Position numbers and translations under genes: made by a program. The notes below the pieces were generated by a model. It made no database searches and was not told the DNA's origin. It saw only the letters and a list, made by a program, of their open reading frames with translations. This document shows, in pieces, positions 17,468 through 25,076 of a stretch of 64,000 bases of DNA. The DNA comes from AG-12 sp027339635 (GTDB lineage Bacteria; Chloroflexota; Dormibacteria; Aeolococcales; Bog-877): contig DAHWNZ010000001.1 in NCBI GenBank assembly GCA_027339635.1, positions 29,222-93,221 on the forward strand, read 5' to 3'. How positions within the stretch are numbered: the stretch's first letter is position 1; each line of letters starts with the position of its first letter.

Positions 17468-18153
17468 TAGCGGCGGGGGGACCCTTTCGCGCCCCTGTGG
17501 CCGTGGCTCTCCTGTGGGCGGGGGCGTATCTGCTGGGCGGAGTGCCGGTGGGATGGCTGATGGGGCGGGCCGCGGGCGTTGATCTGAGACGAGTGGGGAC
17601 GGGCAAGATCGGCACCAGCAACCTCTTCCACTCGGTGGGACTGCTGCCGGCAGCCTTCGTGGGCCCACTGCAGTTTGCTCAGGGCCTGGCCCCGGTGGCG
17701 GCGGCCGAACTGCTCGCCGCGCCGGCCTGGGTGTCCGCGGGGGCGGGCCTCCTGGCCGTGATCGGCAACGGCTGGCCATTCTACTTCCGCTACAACGGCG
17801 GACGCGGGGTGGCGACAGCGACCGGAGCGGTCGCGCTGTGGTCACTGGTGGGGCTGGGCTTCGTGCTCGTGCTGCTGGCTGTCAGCGGCGCCGCGCGGCG
17901 CAGCGGGCTGGGCGTGCTGTTCGCCTACGTCTGCCTTCCGGTCGTGCTCCTGCTAGCCCATGACCCCAGGGCCTACCCGATCGCCGCCGTCGGGGTCATC
18001 GCGTGCCTGGTGCTGCGCAGGTTCGAAGGCTATCCCCTTCGCCGCAGCCGGAGGGCGGGGTCGGGAGACAGCTGGACCCGGCGCCTCCTGGACGATTGGC
18101 GGCCCGGGCCCCAGGCGGATGATCCCGATCAGTCTCTAAACTCAGGAGCGTGA
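17464..18153 (+). CDS. plsY: PlsY-like glycerol-3-phosphate acyltransferase
   Basis: 229 residues from GTG 17464, overlapping DegV by four bases. Multi-helix membrane protein with the three PlsY blocks in order: GGVPVGWLMGRAAGVDLRRVGTGKIG (near residues 27-50; shown in part by VGTGKIGTSN), a middle GNGWPFYFRYNGGRGVATATG, and the C-terminal helical block. PlsY transfers an acyl group from acyl-phosphate to glycerol-3-phosphate. Two usually fixed positions differ: GSGNIG reads GTGKIG, and GGKGVAT reads GGRGVAT. It may therefore be a divergent or non-canonical paralogue. The next gene, fumC, starts inside its stop. Confidence 0.82.
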   Translation: MIAAGGPFRAPVAVALLWAGAYLLGGVPVGWLMGRAAGVDLRRVGTGKIGTSNLFHSVGLLPAAFVGPLQFAQGLAPVAAAELLAAPAWVSAGAGLLAVIGNGWPFYFRYNGGRGVATATGAVALWSLVGLGFVLVLLAVSGAARRSGLGVLFAYVCLPVVLLLAHDPRAYPIAAVGVIACLVLRRFEGYPLRRSRRAGSGDSWTRRLLDDWRPGPQADDPDQSLNSGA

Positions 18154-19568
18154 GCGAAGAGCCCCAGCGGTCGGAGCGCGACTCCATGGGCGAACTGGCG
18201 GTGCCCGCCCGAGCCTACTACGGCGCTTCCACCCAGAGGGCGGTGGTCAACTTCCCCATCTCCACCCTGCGTCTGCCCCGGCGCATGATCGCTGCCCTCG
18301 GAGCCATAAAGCGTGAGGCGGCCCTTGTCAACCTGGAGCTGGGGCTGCTCAGCGAGGATCGCTCCCGCGCCATCGCCGCGGCCGCGGACGAGGTCGTGAA
18401 GGGAGTCTTCGACCAGGAGTTCGTGGTCGACGTCTTTCAGACCGGCAGCGGCACCTCGTCGAACATGAACGCTAACGAAGTGATCGCCAATCGGGCCCTG
18501 GAGCTGCTCGGAGCCGATCGCGGGGATCGAGCCACCGTCCATCCCAACGACCATGTCAACCTCGGCCAGTCCAGCAACGATGTCTTTCCCACCGCCATCC
18601 ATCTGGCGGCCCTCGAGGCCCTGGCCACGGATCTCGACCCGGCTCTGGAGCTGCTTCAGGCAGCGCTGGAACGTCAGAGCAGGGCCCTGTGGCCAGTGAT
18701 CAAGACAGGGCGCACTCACCTGCAGGACGCCACGCCGATTCGCCTCGGCCAGGAGTTTGAGGGCTACCGCGGACAGATGGAACGGGCCCGGACCCGCCTT
18801 GCGGCGGCTCGGGCCCAGTTGACCGAGGTGGCGCTGGGGGGGACCGCCGTGGGCACCGGGATCGGCTCCCACCCTGAGTTCGCCAGCAGAGTGGTGCGCC
18901 GACTGGCGGCGATCTACGACTCCAATCTCAGGGAGTCGGACAACCACTTTCAGGCCCAGGCCAGCTTGGACGCCGTGGTCTTCGCTTCAGGGGCGGTCCG
19001 GTCGGCAGCGATCTCACTGCATAAGATCGCCAACGACATCAGGTTGCTTGGCTGCGGGCCCCGAGCGGGGATCGGTGAGCTAAGCCTACCGGCGGTTCAG
19101 CCCGGCTCCTCGATCATGCCGGGCAAGGTCAATCCGGTCATCTGCGAGTCGGCTCTCATGGTGGTGGCCCAGGTCATCGGGTGTGACGCCACGATCTCAT
19201 TCGCCGGCGCAACCGGCTCTCTGCTGGAGTTGAACGTGATGCTGCCGGTGGCCGCTCACAACCTGCTCGAGGAGATCGAGCTGCTGGCACGAGCCGCCGC
19301 CAATTTAGCCGCCAGCGCCGTGGATGGCCTGACCGCAACCCCGCGCGGGCCGGAGTTGCTGGAACGGGGGCTCGCGATCTGCACCGGGCTGGTCCCCGCC
19401 ATCGGTTACGACGCGGCCGCCGCCATCGCGCACGAGGCATTCGCCTCGAATCGCACGGTGCGCGAGGTGGCGATAGAGACCTCGGGGCTGGCCGAGGACG
19501 AAATCGACCGGCTGTTGGACCCAGAGCTCCAGGTGAACCCGACTCTCAACCCCGGCAGCAGCGGCTGA
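18150..19568 (+). CDS. fumC: Fumarate hydratase class II
   Basis: 472 residues from GTG 18150 (GTGA overlap with plsY). A TCA-cycle enzyme converting fumarate to malate, a cytoplasmic homotetramer without iron-sulfur cluster. Signature regions are FQTGSGTSSNMNANEV, HPNDHVNLGQSSNDVFPTA and KTGRTHLQDATPI with the catalytic His. The mobile SS loop is GSSIMPGKVNPV. Length matches family size (about 460-470). Aspartase and class II fumarase share these motifs. HPNDHVN and the TGRTHLQDATPI block fit fumarase better, so fumarase is preferred. It ends the five-gene coupled run. Confidence 0.93.
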   Translation: MSEEPQRSERDSMGELAVPARAYYGASTQRAVVNFPISTLRLPRRMIAALGAIKREAALVNLELGLLSEDRSRAIAAAADEVVKGVFDQEFVVDVFQTGSGTSSNMNANEVIANRALELLGADRGDRATVHPNDHVNLGQSSNDVFPTAIHLAALEALATDLDPALELLQAALERQSRALWPVIKTGRTHLQDATPIRLGQEFEGYRGQMERARTRLAAARAQLTEVALGGTAVGTGIGSHPEFASRVVRRLAAIYDSNLRESDNHFQAQASLDAVVFASGAVRSAAISLHKIANDIRLLGCGPRAGIGELSLPAVQPGSSIMPGKVNPVICESALMVVAQVIGCDATISFAGATGSLLELNVMLPVAAHNLLEEIELLARAAANLAASAVDGLTATPRGPELLERGLAICTGLVPAIGYDAAAAIAHEAFASNRTVREVAIETSGLAEDEIDRLLDPELQVNPTLNPGSSG

Positions 19569-19575
19569 GGGCGGC

Positions 19576-20088
19576 TCAGCCAAGCGGCTCCGGCTCAAGG
19601 ACGGTGCTGATGTACCAAAGCTTGCCCACCTGGATACTCTGAAGTGTGGAGGGCAGGCCGAGGGGCTCATGCTGGAGAACCCTGCACGTGTACGGATCCT
19701 TCGACTCACGCCGGTAACAGACCTCGACGGTCAGGTCCACCGTGACGTCGCGGCCCTCGCCCAGGGACCCCTCGATGACCGGCGACACCAAGAGCATGTG
19801 ATCGGCCTTCAGCGCGGCCAGCTCGGCTGGGGCCTGCCCTCGTTCCGCCGGGGCCAGGTACGCCTCCACGCTGCTCAGGCTGCCGCTGCGCAGGGCGTCG
19901 ATGTAACCCACGGCGGCTGCGGCAGGGCTCGCGTGGGAGGCATTCGGCTGGGGGTGGTTGATGGCAAGCTTCACCACGACCAGGGCCAACAGGATCCCCA
20001 GCACCAGCCCCGTCAAACGCCAGTTGGCCCCCCTGGTCGGAGGCCGCAGGACCGGCTCCCTCGGCTCGGGCAGCGGGTCTTCACTCAA
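19576..20088 (-). CDS. Single-pass membrane-anchored protein of unknown function
   Basis: 170 residues. A short cytoplasmic Pro/Arg-rich N-terminus, one transmembrane helix (LTGLVLGILLALVVVKLAI, about residues 25-43) and an extracytoplasmic domain with an NTF2/Mce-lipoprotein-like pattern (AAAAVGYIDALRSGSL...). It ends VGKLWYISTVLEPEPLG. The domain contains two Cys (VCYRRESKDPYTC) that may pair. The start is TTG 20088 with GGAAGGTG upstream. It converges on fumC with seven bases between, so it is on its own transcript. I recognise no named family. Confidence 0.7.
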   Translation of the reverse strand: MSEDPLPEPREPVLRPPTRGANWRLTGLVLGILLALVVVKLAINHPQPNASHASPAAAAVGYIDALRSGSLSSVEAYLAPAERGQAPAELAALKADHMLLVSPVIEGSLGEGRDVTVDLTVEVCYRRESKDPYTCRVLQHEPLGLPSTLQSIQVGKLWYISTVLEPEPLG

Positions 20089-20323
20089 GCTGGCACCTTC
20101 CGCGAATCACGAGGACTGTTCCATGGCACTGGCAGTGATTGTCCGCCCTGACGCGAGCCCGGGTCGAGCCCACTCCTCTGCTCGGGCTCTTCGATCGAAA
20201 CCAAACCGGGCCCTCTGGCGTTGCTAGGGTTGGGCGCGGCGCGAGTTGTGCGCCTCCCCCGCCTGGCCGGGCTCTGGGTCAAACCCAGGACCGCTGGCCC
20301 CGCGCCGCGCCCAATCGACCATC

Positions 20324-22483
20324 ATGCGAGAGATAACCACCCAGCGACAGCAGATGCCTCCTCCGCGGCGCCGGAGGGGAGGACGCGCCCCCAGTCGCGC
20401 CGGTAGTGTCGGCTGGAAGCGCATCGTCAGCGTTGCGGTGCTGGCCGCCCTTGCCGGCGTGGTCGTGCTCAGCATGCCCGTGACGGCACTTGCCCGAGCC
20501 TACAGCGCGCTTCCCAGCGGGGTCAGCCTGCCCACCGACACCGTGATCTACGGCCAGGGGGACCAGGTGATAGCGGACCTGCATCCCGCCGGGTCCAGCA
20601 GGATCCCTGTCGCTCTGAATCAAATAGCACCGGTGATGCGCACCGCGATCGTCGACATCGAGGACCACACGTTCTGGACCGCTCCCAGCTTCGACATCGG
20701 TCGGATCGTTGAGGCGGGGCTCTTCGATGTCATCCACCACAGTGCCGCCCAGGGCGCCAGCACGATCCCGGAGCAGGTCGCCAAGATCCTCTACCTGCAC
20801 GACAACAAGTCGATCACCTACAAGGTCAAGGAGATCCTCTACGGCAACGAGCTGACCTCCCGCCTCAGCAAACCCCAGATCCTTGATGACTATCTCAATG
20901 ATGTCTACTTCGGCCAGGGGGCGACCGGGATCCAGGCGGCCGCCGAGACCTACTTCGGGGTCAGCGCGGCCCAGCTGACGCCGGAGCAGGCCACGCTGCT
21001 GGCGGGACTGCTTCCCGCGCCGTCGTACCTGGATCCCATATCCAACCTTGCCGGCGCCCGGCTCAGGCAGCAGGCGGTGGTCGACGCCATGGTCAAGTAC
21101 GGCAACCTCACCTCTGAGCAGGCCAAGGCGATCATGGCCGCCCCACCCGCCCTGACCTCGGGCAGTGAGGCGCCGGTGGACAACGCCCCCTACTTCGTTG
21201 ACCAGGTCAAGAGCTGGCTGCAGTCGCACTATGGCTCGGGATACTCCACCATGGGGCTCAAGGTCTACACCAGCCTCGACCTCGCGCTCAACCAGGTGGC
21301 GCAGCAGATGGTCACCGCCGACATCGCGCGCCATCAGGACATGCACATGACCGATGGTGCCCTGGTGGCGGAGAACCCGACCAACGGCGATATCGAGGTG
21401 TGGGTGGGTGGCGCCGGCGCAAGCGTGCCAGGCGGGCAGATCGACATGGCGGCCGTTCCCCGCCAGCCGGGATCGACCTTCAAGCTCTACACCTACTCGG
21501 CTGCGCTCACGGCTCATAAGATCACGATGACCTCGCCAGTTCTGGACAGCCCGTTCTCGCTTCCAACCGGGGGACCGAACGGGGGACCATTCGTGGTTCA
21601 CGACTACGAGGGGACCTACGCGGGCGTGGTGCCGATCCAGGTTGCCCTGGGAAACTCCCTGAACGTGCCGGCGGTGCGGGTCGAGCTGGCGGTGGGAATC
21701 CCCAAGGTGCTCGCCATGGCCAGGGCCATGGGCGTGACCACCCTGAGCGGACCGGCCTCCGATTACGGCCCCAGCATGACGCTTGGGGCCTACCCGATAC
21801 CACTTTGGGAGATTGCCCAGGCGGGGTCGGTATTCGCCTCGGAGGGGGTCCTCCACCCCGCGCACTATGTGCTCGAGGTTGTCGACCAGAGTGGCGCCAC
21901 CATCTACAGCGCCAACCAGCCGGCGCAGCAGGCGCTCTCTCCCCAGGTCGCCTACATCATGAACACCATCCTCTCGCGCAATAACAACCGCCTCATCGCA
22001 TTCGGGCCCGACACCCCGCTGGTGCTACGGGGCCACACGGCGGCGATCAAGACCGGCACCTCAAACGACTACAAGGACAACCTGGCCGTGGGTTGGACCC
22101 CCACCCTGGTGGGGGCGGACTGGGTAGGGAATGCCAACGACTCGCCGATGTATGGCGGGGGCCTTAACGGGATCAGTGGGGCGGCCAGCCTCTGGAACCA
22201 GTTCATGGAGTATGCCCTGGCGAAGACTCCGAACAGCTGGTTCACGGAGCCGAGCGGGTTGATCGCGAAGCAGAGCTCCGGCGAGACCAACTACTACCTG
22301 GAAGGAACCGGACCGACCAACACGGTCCTCGGTGGAGGGACCGTCACTCCGACGCCCACCCCAACCCCCGTGGTCCAGGCGACACCGACACCGCAGGCTA
22401 CTCCCACGCCGACTCCGCAGCCCACACCGACCCCCACTCCCCAGGGTGGTGGCGGGCCACCCACTCCACCGCCTACCCCGTAG
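20324..22483 (+). CDS. Class A penicillin-binding protein (glycosyltransferase-transpeptidase)
   Basis: 719 residues from ATG 20324. Basic cytoplasmic tail, one membrane anchor (about residues 32-52), a GT51 glycosyltransferase domain (about 85-250), then a transpeptidase domain. Transpeptidase motifs are SxxK in QPGSTFKLY, SxN in GNSLNVPA and KTG in AIKTGTSND. GT51 has IEDHTFW, where the His and Gly of the usual EDxxFxxHxG are replaced, and GASTIPEQVAK in place of GGSTITQQLAK; KVKEILYGNELTSRLSK and YLNDVYFG are normal. The C-terminus is a Pro/Thr-rich tail of about 55 residues ending in polyproline. It polymerises and cross-links peptidoglycan outside the membrane. Confidence 0.95.
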   Translation: MREITTQRQQMPPPRRRRGGRAPSRAGSVGWKRIVSVAVLAALAGVVVLSMPVTALARAYSALPSGVSLPTDTVIYGQGDQVIADLHPAGSSRIPVALNQIAPVMRTAIVDIEDHTFWTAPSFDIGRIVEAGLFDVIHHSAAQGASTIPEQVAKILYLHDNKSITYKVKEILYGNELTSRLSKPQILDDYLNDVYFGQGATGIQAAAETYFGVSAAQLTPEQATLLAGLLPAPSYLDPISNLAGARLRQQAVVDAMVKYGNLTSEQAKAIMAAPPALTSGSEAPVDNAPYFVDQVKSWLQSHYGSGYSTMGLKVYTSLDLALNQVAQQMVTADIARHQDMHMTDGALVAENPTNGDIEVWVGGAGASVPGGQIDMAAVPRQPGSTFKLYTYSAALTAHKITMTSPVLDSPFSLPTGGPNGGPFVVHDYEGTYAGVVPIQVALGNSLNVPAVRVELAVGIPKVLAMARAMGVTTLSGPASDYGPSMTLGAYPIPLWEIAQAGSVFASEGVLHPAHYVLEVVDQSGATIYSANQPAQQALSPQVAYIMNTILSRNNNRLIAFGPDTPLVLRGHTAAIKTGTSNDYKDNLAVGWTPTLVGADWVGNANDSPMYGGGLNGISGAASLWNQFMEYALAKTPNSWFTEPSGLIAKQSSGETNYYLEGTGPTNTVLGGGTVTPTPTPTPVVQATPTPQATPTPTPQPTPTPTPQGGGGPPTPPPTP

Positions 22484-22485
22484 AC

Positions 22486-22971
22486 TCAGCTCCCGGCCGC
22501 GGACTCTGCCCTGGACAGGACCAGCTCGCGATCGGGCCTGGCAGCGCGGATGTCGCTGGCGCTGGCCAGCGCGTCGCCCACGCAGGCGAGCAACTGGTCG
22601 GCGCGGAATGGCTTGCAGAGGTAGTCGAAGCCTCCTGCCAGCATGTCCATCCGCAGATCTGTGCGGGGCGGACGGCCGCTGGTGAAAATCACCGGGGTCC
22701 AGCCCCACCCAGCCTTGGCGAGGAGGCGCCGGCACAGTTCGAAGGCACCGGTTTCCACCAGGTTGAGGTCCAGGATGACGCATGAGAATGGACCTCTGCT
22801 GGCGTGGCCGAGCGCGGACCGGGAGGAGTCCGCCTCGACCACGTGAAAATTGAGGCGCTGCAGGATCGCCACCGTGGCCGTCCGGGTCAGTTCGTCGCGA
22901 TCCGCGACCAGGATGGTGCGCTCCTGAGGGGGCCGCCGAATGCCGCGCTGAGGGACCTCTGGAGCTGCCAT
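22486..22971 (-). CDS. Stand-alone receiver-domain response regulator
   Basis: 161 residues from ATG 22971. A single CheY-like receiver: acidic residues in ILVADRDELTRT, phosphoacceptor Asp in VILDLNL, Thr/Ser in IFTSGR and Lys in YLCKPF. A short C-terminal helix and polar tail follow with no output domain. No histidine kinase is adjacent. It ends two bases from the convergent PBP gene and is divergent from the type IV-like operon, with 153 bases between that contain two dyads. A role in regulating either is possible but not shown. Confidence 0.88.
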   Translation of the reverse strand: MAAPEVPQRGIRRPPQERTILVADRDELTRTATVAILQRLNFHVVEADSSRSALGHASRGPFSCVILDLNLVETGAFELCRRLLAKAGWGWTPVIFTSGRPPRTDLRMDMLAGGFDYLCKPFRADQLLACVGDALASASDIRAARPDRELVLSRAESAAGS

Positions 22972-23005
22972 CGGAGCCAGTCTAGGTCGGCTGTCGCGGC
23001 CCTGT

Positions 23006-23021
23006 GTGCAAATTTCTGCAC
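23006..23021. promoter_or_regulatory. Dyad GTGCA-N6-TGCAC upstream of the type IV-like operon
   Basis: GTGCAAATTTCTGCAC pairs at six of eight positions about its centre and sits in an AT-richer patch of the divergent intergenic region. Its place suggests an operator for the traG operon or the receiver gene. Confidence 0.35.
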
Positions 23022-23074
23022 CGTTTGGGAGATGCCCTGTAACACCCACGCAACCGCCCACAACGAACGTGTCG

Positions 23075-23088
23075 CGTCGAATTCGACG
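23075..23088. promoter_or_regulatory. Perfect 14-base palindrome upstream of traG
   Basis: CGTCGAATTCGACG is fully self-complementary and lies 36 bases before the proposed ATG of the coupling-protein gene. It is a candidate operator or transcription-factor half-site pair. Confidence 0.35.
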
Positions 23089-23124
23089 ACCACCTCAGAG
23101 GTCCGGGCGGACGTCCGCAGGAGA

Positions 23125-24792
23125 ATGCCCAGGAAGAGTCCATCGGCAGGGGGAGAGGGGCTGGCTGGCCCGGTTGCCACGATAGGCCTGGCCCTTCTAG
23201 TGCTTCTGGCCAGACTGGTTAGCCATTCGCGGGCTGGTGGCCTCGCTGCCGACGGCGGTGTGACGGTTGCCAAGTCAGCCTCGCTGTCCTCAGTGCAGAT
23301 CGCCGAGCTGGCCCTGGGGACCCTGACGGCGCTAGCGCTGGGAGCCTGGGTCCTCACGCGAAGAGGTCGTCTGCTGCGCCCGGGGCCGCTGGGCGGGGCC
23401 AGACCGGCCCGCAGAGGCGATCTCAAAGACTTCCGCCGCCACCGCGGCCAGGGCACCAGGGTGACATTGGGAACTCACCTCTGGGGGTCCGTGAACCTTC
23501 CTGCCGAGGATCACCTGATGGTGCTCGGACCCACGGGCTCCGGCAAGTCCAGTGGCCTGGCAATCCCCGCAATCCTGGAGTGGCCAGGCGCGGTCGTGGT
23601 CACAGACCCCAAGGGCGAACTCATCGAGACCACCATGGCTGCCCGGAGAAGAGTTGGCCAGGTTGCCGTCTTCGCCCCGCTGATGAGGCCGTCGGACCCG
23701 TGGAACCCCCTGTCGGCGGTCCACAGCTCGGAGGACGCGCTGAGGACGGCCGGCTTTCTCATGGGCAGGGCCCCCGAACGGGAGCCCTTCTGGCATGACC
23801 TGGCCCACCAGCTCCTCCAGGGGCTCTTGGTTGAGGCCGCCATGACCGGGATGACCCTCGGCGACCTGGTCGCGATGCTCCAATCCGTGCCCGCCGAGGA
23901 ATTGGCGTCCGAGATGGGGCACCCGGTGGCGCGGCGGCTGGTTCAGGGGGCGACGTGCGGCGGTGACAGGACCGCCATGAGCGTGGTGGCGACTCTGATC
24001 TCGAAGTTGGCCCCGTACGCGACCGACAAGGTGGCCGAGGCAACCGCGCAGAGCTCGTTCGACCCAGCCGACCTGGGCCGGCAGAGGCTGCAGACGATCT
24101 ACTGCCTCGTCACCCCACACGACGCCCCCCTGCTGCGGGGTGTGGTGAGCGCGCTGCTGGCCTCGTGCTGGAGGGCCATCTACCAATCTCCCCCGCTGAC
24201 GCCGGTGCTCTTCGTGCTCGACGAGTTCGCCCAGCTCACCCTGCTCCCGGAACTGCCCGCGCTGGTCCAACTGGGTCGATCTCAGGGGGTACGCATGATG
24301 CTGATGGCACAGGATCTCAGCTCGATCACGGCAACCTATGGGCAGGAGACGTCCACCGCACTCTGGGCCAACTGCCGCTGCAAGCTGCTCCTGTCAGGGA
24401 TCTCGGAGATAGACCTTCTCGAGCGGGTTAGCCGCTTGGTCGGCTCCGCCACTGTGCACAGGCAGCAGCCAGATGGTCCCGACGAACCGATCAGCTCGCA
24501 TCCGCTGATCACCCCCGATGAGGTCCGTCGGCTGCGGGATGACAGGGCGCTCCTGCTGCGCGGCAGTGGCCATCCGGCGGTCATCCGGCAACGTCGCTGG
24601 TACCGGGACCGGCGCCTGCGTGCCCTGGGGCAGCTGCCCCTGGATCCTGGCGCAGTTCCGCGGCCAGTGGCGGGCAGACCACTGTCTGAGTGGCGAGCGC
24701 TGCCCGCCACTCAGGTCAGCTACCCCACGGCCCTGCCCTGGAGCAGCGACTTCAACCCCCTGGAGGAACGCCCATTGGAGACATCGGCTTGA
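23125..24792 (+). CDS. VirD4/TraG-like type IV coupling ATPase
   Basis: 555 residues from ATG 23125. The frame is open further upstream (ATG 23032 also possible) and no ideal ribosome site decides between them. Two N-terminal transmembrane helices (about residues 15-31 and 59-77) are followed by the ATPase: Walker A in LGPTGSGKSSG (about 134-144), VVTDPKGELIE, Walker B in LFVLDEFAQL (about 361-370), and LMAQDLSSI. This is the layout of T4SS coupling proteins that hand DNA or protein substrates to the channel. The family's all-alpha domain is present but short. It is the first gene of a six-gene operon with TTGA overlap to the next; no relaxase accompanies it. Confidence 0.9.
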   Translation: MPRKSPSAGGEGLAGPVATIGLALLVLLARLVSHSRAGGLAADGGVTVAKSASLSSVQIAELALGTLTALALGAWVLTRRGRLLRPGPLGGARPARRGDLKDFRRHRGQGTRVTLGTHLWGSVNLPAEDHLMVLGPTGSGKSSGLAIPAILEWPGAVVVTDPKGELIETTMAARRRVGQVAVFAPLMRPSDPWNPLSAVHSSEDALRTAGFLMGRAPEREPFWHDLAHQLLQGLLVEAAMTGMTLGDLVAMLQSVPAEELASEMGHPVARRLVQGATCGGDRTAMSVVATLISKLAPYATDKVAEATAQSSFDPADLGRQRLQTIYCLVTPHDAPLLRGVVSALLASCWRAIYQSPPLTPVLFVLDEFAQLTLLPELPALVQLGRSQGVRMMLMAQDLSSITATYGQETSTALWANCRCKLLLSGISEIDLLERVSRLVGSATVHRQQPDGPDEPISSHPLITPDEVRRLRDDRALLLRGSGHPAVIRQRRWYRDRRLRALGQLPLDPGAVPRPVAGRPLSEWRALPATQVSYPTALPWSSDFNPLEERPLETSA

Positions 24793-25076
24793 TCATCCTT
24801 GCCTCCTTCACCACAGGCCTGGACAACATCATTCACACCGTGACCACCCTGGCACTGGGAGCGGTCGCGGTCCTGTGCCTCAGCTTCGCAGCCATTCGCT
24901 ACATGACCTCGCTGGACAACAGCCAGCGGCGGGCGGCCGCGCTACAGGGCCTGGTCACGGTCCTGTTGGGAGTTCTGCTACTGGTCAACGAGGGGGCGAT
25001 CCTGAGCTTTGTGGAAGGCCTCTCAGGAAGCAACACCGCCTGCTCCACCAGCAGCTGTTCCTCCAGCACCCCCTGA
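24789..25076 (+). CDS. Two-helix membrane protein, VirB2/TrbC-like position
   Basis: 95 residues from TTG 24789 (TTGA overlap with traG; GGAG eight bases upstream). It has two hydrophobic helices split by a short polar turn (RYMTSLDNSQRRAAALQG) and a Ser/Thr/Cys-rich C-terminus. Size, topology and place just before the VirB6-like gene fit the pilin-like or small integral membrane subunit of type IV systems. There is no diagnostic motif, so the role is inferred from context. A counterpart with the same layout is at 44983 in the second locus. Confidence 0.75.
   Translation: MIILASFTTGLDNIIHTVTTLALGAVAVLCLSFAAIRYMTSLDNSQRRAAALQGLVTVLLGVLLLVNEGAILSFVEGLSGSNTACSTSSCSSSTP

Noticed and set aside
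20279..21865. 528-residue open frame antisense to the PBP
   Set aside because: No family features, and it covers clear transpeptidase motifs on the plus strand.
22320..22483. Repeat array at the PBP end as CRISPR or tandem DNA repeat
   Set aside because: It is simple Pro/Thr codon repetition in a protein tail, with no spacer-repeat periodicity.
24518..25072. N-terminal extension of the VirB6-like protein into traG
   Set aside because: The upstream part is a shadow of traG and the two-TM gene and is not protein-like; a signal peptide begins at 25073.
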